Assembly: GCF_020921035.1 (NCBI RefSeq)
Contig: NC_063156.1
Location: 1,612,001 to 1,676,000, forward strand
Length of the DNA: 64,000 bases
Direction: 5' to 3'
Source of the DNA: Rhodamnia argentea
Lineage: Eukaryota; Streptophyta; Magnoliopsida; Myrtales; Myrtaceae
Shown: positions 44,902 to 56,335 of the stretch, piece after piece
Position numbering within the stretch: the stretch's first letter is position 1
Layout of the letters: every line of letters begins with the position of its first letter
Translations under genes and position numbers: made by a program
Notes under the pieces: generated by a model
The model's input: the letters and a program-made list of their open reading frames with translations, nothing else
Databases searched by the model: none
What the model was told of the DNA's origin: nothing

Positions 44902-47111
44902 TCGGCCAGGTCGCGGTACTAGTTTACTTGGTTCACGGTGAAAGCGGAAGGTTTTCTTAGCCGTTATCCAGTCCTGTTTACCTATGTGCCTCTAATATAT
45001 TCGATAGTGCTACATCTTTACTTTGCGTTGACTAGTTTTATTTATTGACATGTTCTAAACCGTACTATGCTTTTGGATCTTTTTTGCACGCTTTACCGGT
45101 TGGGACTCTTGTTAATGTCTTACGAGGATATTTGTTGGGCAGATAGGTCGAAGAGAGTGAATGGGTGATGTGGCATCGTGGATAAATTTTCAATTTTTAT
45201 AGCTTTTTTTATATTGTCAACCTATTACTTTTACTTTTTACCTAACCGGATGCCACTATTTTGCCTATATGTTATGAAGACTATTTGGAACGTAAAATTG
45301 TTATCTTTCCTCTTGGATATTTTATTGAATTGATTATATTCCTAATCACGCTTTAATTGACGTGTTTACGATCTTACCATTTTTTATCCGAGCTTTTTTA
45401 TTGCGACATATACCGCAATAAAAATATTTTGAATTAAGATTTTATGAATTGATTATATTTAGTACTTTGTTCATCTCAATCAATTCTTAGAACTAATTCA
45501 TATGAGATTAACTCTGCTGTTACATAATGTAACTTTCTAAGAGCTTGAAAATCTGGTGTGGCCACTCCACTTAAGATTAAAGAATGATGACGTGGAATGT
45601 TCGGATAATTAGTATGTCCTTATGTTAGCTTACAGGCCGGCATTTCCATGTGCTTTTTGTAGTCAAATTGGCCGGCAACTTGCACATTGGACAGAATAGT
45701 TGTAAAAATAAAATAATCTTGGATAATATTATATAAAAATTTATGCACTTAAAGCTGGACGTGTTACATGTACTTATTGAATATAATTGTGCGAGGAACA
45801 CTTGTACTAAAGTTGATGTAGATTTCAATGCTGAGTGTGATATTCTTGAAATCAAACATTGAAAATGAGTTGTGATTTTATCCAAAATTAGAACGAAACT
45901 TAAAAGCAAAGCCAAAAATAAGAGTAAAATCGTACTCATTATCGTTGCACATGGACTTCGTTTACTTTTCTAAACCACACACTCATTAATATTTAGAAAG
46001 TCTATCAATATTAAAATCCATTATGAAGAAAAATAATTTGGAGATGGCAGCAGTTATGTAATTGATTTCGGTAAATACTTTATGTAGAAAACTTACACAA
46101 TTGCTTAGGCGGCATCTAAGCGGCAGATTTCTTTGTGGATGGAAAAATTACCAAAAAAGTCATAAACCTATTGCAACTATATCAGTATTTTGCTAACATG
46201 AACACCAGCCTTCTTACGTGGCGCAATCGGCCATATACGTGGCGCGGCTAGCGTTGACGTGAACAAGTTTTAATAATATTTTAATATTTCATTGAATTTT
46301 TCATTTTTCCCTTTTTTTCTTTCTCTTTCTTTGTTTTTTCTTCCCTTCTTCTTCTAGCTAATCGCCGGAACTTGGTGACATGCCAAAGGTAAGGGCCGGC
46401 AAGATTGGGAAAATTGCTGAGGAGACGTCTAGGTGGCAAACCACTTTGTGGATGAGAAAATTACCAAAAAAGCCATAAACCTATTGAAATTGTGCCAATT
46501 CGGTTGTAAACTTTTTTTTGTCAATTGAGTCATAAACATTTTGTATTAGTACCAATTCAATCCAACTGGAGAAATCAACAATATGGACCTCAATCGTCTA
46601 TGTGGCGCGGCTGATGCCAATGTTGACGTAAACAATTTTTAATATATTTGAATATGTTATAGAATCTTTGATTTTTCCTTTTCCTTTTTTTCTTCCCTTC
46701 TTTCTTCCTCCGGCCAATTGTCGGACCTAGACAATGAGCTAGATGTTGGGGCCAACGAGGCGGGTGAGGTCAACCTCACCTGCACAAAAAAGGTCCCACA
46801 CAAAGCAATACCAAAGTCTTTAATTTTGACCCTCGAAATATTGCCACTTTCCTTTCTTGCAGTTCTACAAAACTTGATTTGGGGCTTCAAGGTTAGGATC
46901 TGCTCAATTCTCTCTCTCAAGGAAACTCGATAGATTAAGCCATCGCTAATGTTATCCTTCGAGGATAATCCGCAAGCTGGCGAGGTTGACACCCGGCCAT
47001 GCTAGTGGATTGAGGGGCGAGCTTCGTGATAGGCAGATGAGTAGCTATTAAACACATAGTTTGGGATCTTCTTTGTTTTGATGCCCCAGACTTGGGCTTT
47101 GGTGTTTGAGT
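44902..47111. other. Intergenic region with family B remnants
   Basis: After the reticulon 3' UTR the sequence is AT-rich. At 46140-46300 and 46450-46640 there are two neighbouring left-arm-like pieces (AAAAAAGTCATAAACCTATTG; GTGGCGCGGCTAGCGTTGACG and GTGGCGCGGCTGATGCC) of the family B type, each followed by a C/T-rich run and CGGCCAATTG/GCCGG motifs. No gene is seen; the frame at 46718-46933 is not credible. Confidence 0.5.
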
Positions 47112-48650
47112 TAGGGAAAATTTCAAAAAATGGCTCGAAGTACCATCGTTTTCTCAAATAAGGGCTTGAAGTGGAATTTGTTTCAAATAAGGGTTTGAAG
47201 TACTTAAGTTGTTTCAAAAAAGGGCCTAACTGAAAGACATTTTTATTCTTTACTTTTTTAATTTTTTTTATATTTTTCTTTTTACCTTTTCTTTCTGTTT
47301 TTCCCCTCCCCCTCTCCTCTTGTTCATCTCCCCCCGCATGTCTTCTTCGTGGGGAGGTTGTCGAAGACCAACCCCAATGCCTTTACCTGTCGGAGCCACC
47401 TTCTTTCCCGGTCGACGCTGGTCACCATGGCCACCCTCGCTTAGGCCAGCGTTGGGCGAGGGGCCCTCGCCTTGTTGGTGACGATGAAAGACACCGGCAT
47501 TAGAACTCACTTTGCTGGTGACGAAGGATGCTGAAGGCGGCGGAATCATGGTGGAGGATGCTATGGATTGCAATCGCAGTTTGAGCTAATGTAGTGTCAT
47601 GGAGAGAGACGAAATAGAGGCGTCGGGATGGGATTTGGGGAAATGAGATCGTGAGATGGAGAGGAGAAGAAGGATTTGTACTCGTGCTCGAATCTGCAAC
47701 TTCTTTGCTTTATCTATTTTCCTTTTTTTGTGTCTGAAAATTGGGATGGATCATGTAACGGTCCGACCAGATGACTTGGGCCTGACCATACTGGGATGGA
47801 CGACAAAAGTTGCGTCTGGGTGGAAGGCGCCAACGAGGGCTGTGCGATGACGACCAAAGAAAGAGTCCCATGGCGTTGTTGGTGAAAAGCAACTGGAGGG
47901 AGTCCCGTTGCTCACCCATGCACCATCCTCGACGGAGTTTCGACCTACTGCTATCATTGCCACTCACTGTAGAGCCGGTCCGGCCCGTCCTCTCTCGTTT
48001 TTTTTAGCTAAGAAACTAGGGGGCTCGGTGGCAAAGTTGAGCGAGATGAAAGACAGAGCAAAAGCTCCGGTGTTGGTCGCGAAGCAAGGATTGCGGTTGG
48101 AGGTGGTGTCGTTATTCGGCAGCAAGTAACCTTGTGGTTCATATGGGTCACCGGGATCCGTCATAGCAGTTTAGTCGGCATAGAGCAGCCAGTAGAGCCC
48201 CATGTTGAGGACGACAGCGGTGGCGAAGCGAATAGAGTTTCACAACGCCCGGGCAGCGACTAGGAGGTTTCGATCTTGCCGGATCTGATCAAGATGTTGG
48301 CGGCAGCACAGACGACACCACTCGTTTGTGGACGTGGTGATCGGCATCAATTGCGAGAGAAGGAGGCTCCGATAGGTGAAGGTGTTGGTGTAGGTCTTTC
48401 GGCGACATCCTCACGAAAAAGATGTGCTGGGGGAGATGATGAGCATGAGGGAAGAGGAAAAAAAAAGGCAAATAGATAAACATTAAAAAAATCAAAAAAT
48501 TAAAAGACAAAAATACCCTTTAACTAAGCCCTTTTTTGAAACAATTTGAACACTTCAAGCTCTTATTTGAAACAAGATTTACTTCATGCTTTTATTTGAA
48601 AAAATAATGTCACTTTGAGCCCTTTTTTGAAATTTTCCCTTTGAGTTATT
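47112..48650. repeat. Long-TIR element family C, 1.5-kb copy
   Basis: Left arm: TCAAATAAGGGCTTGAAGTGG, TTTCAAATAAGGGTTTGAAG, TTTCAAAAAAGGGCC. Right arm inverts it: GGCCC/GCCCTTTTTTGAAAC, CACTTCAAGCTCTTATTTGAAAC and TTTGAGCCCTTTTTTGAAATTTTCCC. The 1.2-kb core is GC-rich, with unrelated-looking frames on both strands (for example 47268-47573 and 47710-47967) that do not read as known proteins. This is the longest member of the family here and may have captured host DNA. Confidence 0.65.
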
Positions 48651-48681
48651 TCAATTTCAATAAAATACTATTTTGACCGGA

Positions 48682-48682
48682 G

Positions 48683-48720
<38 letters not shown>
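48682..48720. repeat. Compound (AT)n-(AC)n microsatellite
   Basis: An AT dinucleotide run is followed directly by an AC run. Confidence 0.95.
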
Positions 48721-49278
48721 TCCTAAAATAGTTTTTTCTCCCCGTAATGTTATTCCAAAATCAAGAAAAAGAAAATAATAAAAGGTTGGATTTATGATCC
48801 AAGTCATGTAGATTGTAGGCAGTGATCCACCGCCGGGAGATCAAAATAAATAGGTTGAAGCTATAAAAACATTTGAAATTCCGATCCAAATGTTGAGAAA
48901 CTCTAATTCATGTAGCATTTACGAAGACTGAACATCATGCATCCACGCTATATATTTCTCCAGTGCACACACCATCATCACTCTTTCGTAAAGTGAAGAA
49001 GTTACTGATCGTAAAATGTTCATATACCCACCATACAGCTTTCTGATGGCTTTTTTGCCCCCGCTCTTTACAAAGCTTGAAAGACTAAATTTTGGCATAA
49101 AACTGCTCCATTTTGATGCCAATTGCCTTTTGCTTTCCTTTCCACAAAACCAATGGCTTTCACATTCTTAGATGATCGACCCAGAGATGCGCAGCTTCAG
49201 GGGCCATGAAGAGAGAGATTCATCCTTATTGACAGTCTTTCCTAAAACCCTGGACTCAAGGAGGACTATGAGTACCCT

Positions 49279-52200
49279 CTAGGATGTAGTAGCTCTGGGA
49301 TAGGCCCATAACTTGGAGACCGACTGATCATCCAAATCACTATCATCATCGTCGCTATCCCAAGAACAGAAATCATCGAGCAGATAATCAACCACCTGAA
49401 AGAAGATGTACGCACAACATTAGCATCTCCATCGTAGTAGTTCATACTATAGTATAGATGCAAGACCAAGAAGTTAAGAAGAATCTGGAAGCAAGGCCAA
49501 GGAAGCAAATTACATTAATAACTAATCGTTAGAGGCCATCCCCACAGGCCCATATAGCCGGTGGTGCAAAATCTCTTTCAGAAACTCACTTTTAAGGAAC
49601 ACCTCAGCATAGTTTATCCATGAGCGAAACTTTCCCATCTTTTTTTGCCTGTTACGTTCTTTGCATTTTGGGTACAAATATAGGATGCAGGACAACAGCA
49701 ACTATTTGAGAAGTGCAATGCTTCAATCATAAGGAGGAGGAGCAAATATTTTAACAGGTATCACTACTGATAATGAGACATCAAAAGAGATTCAAGGCTC
49801 GGGGATGTGTCAAAAATTTGAGAAGCACCTTGATGCAGAAGAATGGAGTTTTTTTGCCAAAATAGGTGTAAAAAAAAAAAAAAAATTTACCAATTTAGGT
49901 TAAAAAAAAACATTTACCAAAATGGGTGTCGCACAGTGATCAAGATGCCGCGCAACACTCATTCTGCACTTTGGGTGCCGAATGAGGCCCCGTACTGTCG
50001 ATTTTTTTTTTTGTTACGTTTTTTAATTATTGATAGTTACATCACTTATTTTATTTATAATTTTTTTATTTTGAACCTTATTTTTGTAACATAATTATCG
50101 ATAATTAATTAAAAAATTTATTAAGATATATAATTAATAAATAATTTTATATTTATGTAATTAATTATAAATATTCATAAAATAAAACTGATGAAATATA
50201 TGAAAAACATGAAATTTTCATAATATATAACAATCGTCAACCGTAATTACATTTATTAATAATATCGTCCTTCTACATGATATTCCGTTCCGCAATCGGG
50301 TTGTTTTCGTTGTATAGCACATCTAGTATTGTACCGAGAACAAGAACGAGGATCCGGATGAGTAGGACGTGTAGATGACGAAGGCATCTCTTATGATGTG
50401 GATGCATCGTCAAAGTGAGAAAATATGCCATGCTCGGACGGTACATATCCTACTATAGGAGGGCGTGAAAAAATAGGATCCATATGAAAGTCGGAAATTA
50501 ACCGGAGTCTGCAAATGTTGATTGTCATGAAATTGAAAAGCGAATCCCCTGTGAAATGGGCTGGCAAACAGGGTCAACCTTGGATTGAAATTTGCCTGGC
50601 TAAATCGCAGAGTGAAATATGTGGTATGATATTCTAAGGGGTAGGAGACAACATCACCAACTGGATGAGCTCGAGTAATCATTCGGGTTGGCTGACCAAT
50701 CTCAAATAAATCACTCTCGTGAGGCCTACGAAGTTCTGCTATAGTTGCTGGTCGGGATGGTGGCGTCATTGTTAACCGCCTCTCCTCATTCCGTGAGTAT
50801 AGCATTGCCATAGCTATCCTCCCCATAGCCGCCTAGGCTTGAGGAGATGAAGTGGCGAAACTTGTCATATTTAAGATTTGTTCGATACCATCATCTTGGT
50901 AATGATATCAAAATTAACAAAAATTATAAAATGTCAATAATTTATGATAATAAAAAATAATTAATAAATTAAATTGACAATATTTACACGAACCGTTACA
51001 CCCATTGCAACTCCTTTCATAGAAATCCATCTACATGTATGTCTATGGTACCAATCTATATATCCCGCATGATAGTAAAATAACTCCGTTGCGGGATCCC
51101 CATGGACTATATAATCGACATGATTGTCCCACATATCAATCTACCGTCCGTACTTATCTACCCAATCTCTCACAACTAGCCTTAATTTAATATCATGAAA
51201 AGAGTAGGTATTACCCGTTGCATACCAAATCGGCGAAGTGCTCCGTCCGAATAATGCTACTCAATTTTTAAAAACAGATGAGAGGGACACGAGACGGTGG
51301 ATTGATATGTGGGATAGTCATGTCGATTATATAGTTCACGATGATCTTGCAACGGAGCCACTTCACTATCATTCGAGATATATAGAGTGGTACCGTAGAC
51401 ATATATGGAGGTGGATTTCTATAAAGGAAGCCGCAATGGGTGCAACGATTTGTACAAACACTTTCAATTTAATTCATTAATTATTTTTTAGTAACTAAAT
51501 TATTGGCATTTGATAACTTTTGTTAATTTTGATATCATTAAGGGTGATGACATCGAACAAATCGAACATATGACGGATTCCGTCGCTCCATCTTGTTAGG
51601 CCCGAGTAGCTATGGAAAAGATAGCTAGGACAATATTATACGCCCAAAATGAGAAGAGACGGTTAACAATGCCGTTATCACCCCACCAAGAACTATAGCA
51701 GCACCCATTAGGCCCCACGAGAATTATCCACCTGAAACTGCTCGGCCAACCCGAAAGACCACTCAAGCTCATCCAGTTGGTGATGCCGTCCTCTATCCCT
51801 TGGAATATCATATAACGGATTTCATTCAGGGGTTCGCTCCAATGTTCGATCAGGCAAATTCCAATCCAGGGTTCACCCGGTTTGTCGGCCTATTTCACGG
51901 GGAATCCGCTTTTCAATTTCGTGACAATCAATGACCGCAAACTCTAACTACTTTTCCGATTTCATATGGATCCGATTTTTCTTCTCTTTTCCCATGCCAT
52001 CCTACAATAGGATATATACCGTCCGAGCGTGGCATAATTTCTCACTTTGATGATGCATCCACATCACAAGATATGCTTTCGTCATCTACACACCCTACTC
52101 ATCCGGATCCTCGTCTTCGTTCTCAATACAATACTAAACCCGCCGAATGACGAAGACGACCTGATTGCGGAACAGGAGGTCATGTAAGAGGACAATATCA

Positions 52201-54564
52201 TTAGTAGATATAATTGCGGTTGACGATTGTTATCTATTATGAAAATCTCATATTTTTCATATATCTTACAAATTTTATTTTACGAATTTTTTAATTAATT
52301 ACATAAATATAAAATTATTTATTAATTATATATCTTAATAATTTTTTTAATTATTTATTGATAATTATGTTAAAAAATAAGGTTCAAAAGAAAAAATTAT
52401 AAATAAAATAAAGGTTATAACTATCAATAATTAAAAAACGTAACAAAAATATGAAAAAAAAAAAATCGTCGAGACGCTGCCGAATGAGCATTCGGCAATT
52501 GGACCGCCGAACGAGGCCGGTTTGGCACCCAAAGTGCCAACAGGTGTCTCGCGGCATCTTAACTGCTATGCGACACCCATTTTGGAAATTTTTTTTTATC
52601 TAAATTGGTAAATTATTTTTTTTTACACCTATTTTGGAAAAAAAACCCAGAAGAATGTCTATGGAAGAGTTACCTGTTGGGGTGACACAGGCTTAATTTC
52701 ATTATTGCTCGATTTAGCTCCCCCATGGTTTGAGCAATTGATACCATTGAGCCAAACGACAGTCCTGCAATGCTTACAATATCCTCTCTCGCAGATTATA
52801 TTCCTCCCTGAACTGGCTGCATACATACCATTATAAAAAAGTGAGAAGGGCATGAAAGATCAGCAAGTTCCCAAACCAGGATCGGCAAAGCTCAAAAAAC
52901 TCGCTGCATGCCATATAACCCATAGGCTGTGCATCGAGTTTATTTGCAGCAATTAGATAATATTGTACAGGAACAACAATCAATTTTCCATATCAGGTTT
53001 GCGTGCAGCTTGAAGCATGCAAACTATTACTTTTCCATCCAGAAAATTTCGAACGTAATGTACCCATCACCACAACAAACAAACCAAATGCATCTGATGC
53101 ACGTGCATTGGAACTTCATAAGCTAGCAGAACAGTTATACCTATATATGATCTTTTAAAGGCCTCCCTCCAGTCAATATAGGGCATAGCTGTTCCCTTGG
53201 GCGTAGGTGTTTCTTGCCGATCATGGTACAGTGACTTATTTTGCTGATGATTGGTTTTCAAACTATTATCAGCACGAGGGAAAACTCTTGTATAATAAGA
53301 GTGCCAGAGAGAGTTATCACTCGCAGCGTAATTCCATGACCTTCAATTAAAAAATTCAAAGAGAAGATTAATAAGCAAAACCATACTTCCTGAAAAGTCT
53401 AACAACCTGACACGCAATGGACTTTCCAACTATATTGCGTACTTAGTAAGAATTGGCAAACAGAATAGAACTTTACCAGCAGACAAGCAGGGCAGCCATC
53501 AGAGATGAAAAATCTAGGTAACCGAAGATATGCAGGAGAACGTCTTGTGGTAGCTGGGAAGATTCTGAAACATGGAGAAAGTAATGAATAGTCACTTTCT
53601 GTGTAAAATGGTTGGAGAATATACATGACTAAGATGAAAACAACCTTTTTCTTCCTGCCGTGTTTTGCATTGCTTCTTATGAGCAATTTTTGCATGTTTG
53701 AATTCTGTCAGAACCATATTCTTCTTCTGCTTTGGCAAAGCAGCAGCCACAGCCTGAGCAAGCAAAGTAGCTGATAAGACAGCACTCTGCGTCTTCATTC
53801 TAGCGTGGAATTGAGCACAGCACAGCAATCAAACAACTCAAAACTCGATGAATAGGAAGTATATTTTGAGAATGTCAAAACACCCGCTTCTCGAATAAAT
53901 TAAAAAACTCAGACTTGACATCAGGCATGGAGGCTCGGAGCTAACCATTAACTTCTTCATCTACTTTTAAGAACTACGGGTGAGTTCATCGAACTAAATG
54001 AAAGGTGATAATCAAAGGGGAAATAAAACAGCTTTTTCGGGGAATTTCTATTTGAATGCATGAACTTTCTTATTCCTCATCTGGTTAGCTCAACTCCTAA
54101 ACCCTAACACGATGGCTGTATGGGATGTTCATCAGCAGTTGGAAATCGCCATGCTTCACATAAAACGTGAGGCCAACCTCAGATATCGAACAGCATATGA
54201 CAAAGCCAGACAGACAACCAATTGCTTTCACATGATTTGACGCTGAAAAACTGCATCCCTAACCTCTGAACTGATCAATCGATTCTCATATAGGAAGACA
54301 ATCAAATCGATCGAGAATCGCATGCCACAGCGGACAGAAATCATCGAATGCCAAACCAAAGCCCTAAGGGAGGACTTACTCGGGAAGGAGACGAAAGGCG
54401 GCGAGGGTGTCGTCAAGGACGGTGGACTTGAGATTCTTGGGGAGCTCATGATAAGCGGCTCTGAGAATGAAGCTGAGCTCCTTGCAGGTAATTGGGTATC
54501 GGTGGACTCTGGGTAACGATTCCCTCATGCCCAGCTTCTGGTATCTCTCGACGGTGCTGGACAT
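49279..54564 (-). CDS. F-box protein, At5g52880-like
   Basis: Exons 54564-54380, 53799-53645, 53564-53477, 53340-53141, 52816-52674 and 49395-49279 join in frame to 295 residues. F-box proteins recruit substrates to SCF ubiquitin ligases; targets of this one are unknown. The N-terminus has VERYQKLGMRESLPRVHRYP, followed by LPKQKKNMVLTEFKHAKIAHKK. The F-box starts near residue 114 (LPQDVLLHIFGYLDFSSLMAA..VC.SWN). Further on are the tryptophan-rich IDWREAFKRSY, a possible zinc-binding CERGYCKHCRTVVWLNGINC, an acidic WDSDDDSDLDDQ and the C-terminal SKLWAYPR that identify the At5g52880 type. The position usually Arg in VCRSWN-type motifs is Trp here. The last intron (49396-52673) carries a 2.8-kb Mutator-like palindrome whose edge is only about 16 bases from the exon 5 donor plus its duplicated target. 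I chose the second possible ATG (54564) because homology begins there; an upstream ATG at 54678 would add 38 residues. Confidence 0.9.
49837..52657. mobile_element. Palindromic Mutator-like element with plant-mobile-domain (PMD) sequence in both arms
   Basis: The element (49846-52648, 2.80 kb) is flanked by the 9-bp direct repeat AGAAGAATG (49837-49845, 52649-52657), typical of Mutator. Its ends are inverted: GAGTTTTTTTGCCAAAATAG left, and GGGTTTTTTTTCCAAAATAG read from the right. Inversion then continues through the whole element: the left arm 49846-51148 pairs with the right arm 51293-52648, leaving about 145 bases unpaired. Shared landmarks in opposite orientation include AAAATGGGTGTCGCA, GTTACGTTTTTTAATTATTG, ACAATCGTCAACCG, GAATTGAAAAGCGAATCCCC-like and CTATATAATCGACATGA. 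The right arm still reads WIDMWDSHVDYIVHDDLATE and EWYRRHIWRWIS, the pattern of PMD proteins carried by some plant Mutator-like elements. By eye the arms differ by about one base in ten, plus indels. No transposase (mudrA) is present. Confidence 0.85.
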
Positions 54565-54882
54565 CGTTCTTCTTTCGTTGCACTGCTCGCATTCACCAAT
54601 TGAAGGTATCAATACTCTCATTTGCAGAGGATTTGCCGAGGAACGAGCCATGGCCGCTTTAAACAGGTTCGCTGCCAATCAGGTGATTGGGAACGGAGTT
54701 ACGAAAATCAGATCGAATCGAACCGGATTCAATGTTAGGCCGGTCTTATGCCGGTCTTCCATACCATCGAGGTCGGTTCAACCGTGCACCTTATTCAATT
54801 TTCTGTCCGGTTCCATAACCTTGGAATGTTTAAGGAGACTCAAAACATGGGACGTATCGAATCTCAAAATGGGAAGGGTCGA

Positions 54883-55495
54883 TGAAAATGGAGGTTGTTG
54901 AAAGAAGATGTTTGTATGGTATGTTACATCTGTATTTCCTTTTATTTTCGATTACACATTAATAAGGGAACAATCTTCTTTGGTAAATTCTGTCAATTTA
55001 TATTAAGATTTATTTCTGTTTAGAGTCGGTCCATTAAAATTTAAACTTGGTAACACGCATGAGAAGTTCAGCTATATTACCAAAATTAGGAATATAACAT
55101 TTTTGCAAATATTTTCACAATGGACACAAATGGTAACTCCACTCCCCTTGCTAATTGGTAGGAAGTTATTTAGACAACACATCTTTATACCATTTCAAGC
55201 CATGATTTTTTAGCAAAATAAAAAAAAGACACCAATTATTGAATTTCCAACTCTTCCATATCAAAAAATGGAGGTTGTTGGTAAGAATATGTTTGTATGG
55301 AACCCACCCATCGATGGCCGCGATGATTTGAGCCCAATTCCTTTCACGAGAGGTCTTGGGTTCGAAACTCGTATGCGTCGGTGATTTAAGCGGAGGGTCG
55401 TAGCGGTGGGATGCTGCGCTAGCCCCCCCGAGGAATAGTCGTGCTCCACCGCTGGTTTGAGCCATAGCTCGCCGGGCCGCGGACACCTCGGTTAC

Positions 55496-55543
<48 letters not shown>

Positions 55544-55640
55544 TGTATGGAATGCTACATGATTACTTCCTTTTATTTTATATTACACACTAATATGGGA
55601 ACGATCTTCTTTAGTAATAAAGCATTTTGTTGAAAATACG
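54883..55640 (+). repeat. Dispersed direct duplication of about 110 bp, second copy split by a SINE
   Basis: Copy 1 (54883-54990) reads AAAATGGAGGTTGTTG..GATGTTTGTATGG..TTCCTTTTATTTT..GGGAACAATCTTCTTTGGTAA. Copy 2 reads AAAATGGAGGTTGTTGG..ATATGTTTGTATGGAA at 55265-55302 and continues at 55537 with TGTTTGTATGGAATGCTACATG..GGGAACGATCTTCTTTAGTAA. The SINE at 55303-55536 lies exactly within copy 2. 55640-56335 is the 3' side of the AAA gene with no other feature. Confidence 0.8.
55287..55552 (+). mobile_element. SINE with (AT)n tail and 16-bp target-site duplication
   Basis: ATATGTTTGTATGGAA at 55287-55302 is repeated at 55537-55552. The body (55303-55498) contains GATGGCCGCGATG (possible A-box) and GGTTCGAAACTC (B-box, about 55359-55370), then a GC-rich 3' part ending GGTTACCAAAT and a long AT-dinucleotide run. 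It lacks the poly(A) tail of the other SINEs in the window, so it is a different family, resembling the Au-type layout. Confidence 0.8.
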
Positions 55641-56335
55641 AGTTGCATGTATATATAAGTAGAACTGCCGCTTTGTGATACTACTTTTGTCATTTACACT
55701 CATCTAGTCAGATCTCCGAGCGAAGCGACATTACGAAATAACAGTCTTTGTAACCTACAACCGACTAAGCATTAATGTTGCAAGCTCGAGATTGAAACAA
55801 TTCAATCAAGCCAACCGAAACTTCTAGTATAAATTTCAAAGGATTTACACAATCTACAACTACAAATGCTGTTCTGTGAGCTGTTCAATCACATCCTGCT
55901 GCTAACAAACTTATAATTCACTTGCAATCACACCCCCTAAATGCATTCCCAAGCACCACACTGTTTTTGCGGCCGAGACGCCCCATTACTTACACAGGAC
56001 GATCTACATATCCTAGGGCCAACGAGTTGAGCTGCAAATGACATGCTGATTCGCCGGAGACGAGCTGAGGACTGGTTATAAATCATTCTGTACATAGGCC
56101 GGAAAGTGCATTTTGATGACGACTATAATAACCTTCTGATATAATCCACGTGGTAGCGTCGGGATTCCTCCAATGAGAATCAACAGCGATACCTTGCACT
56201 AACTGCCAACTTGTTCCTCCCAGGATCGGGGTCACTTTTGACTCAAACTCGGGCGGGTTGTTCATATCTACAAGACCATAAACTTGAAAAGAATATGCTC
56301 CTGAACGCCTAAAGGTGCCTCCACTTGTTGCCCTT

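Noticed and set aside
49846-52648. Functional PMD gene(s)
   Set aside because: Frames in both arms are broken and lack the N-terminal part of PMD proteins; only the C-terminal pattern is recognisable.
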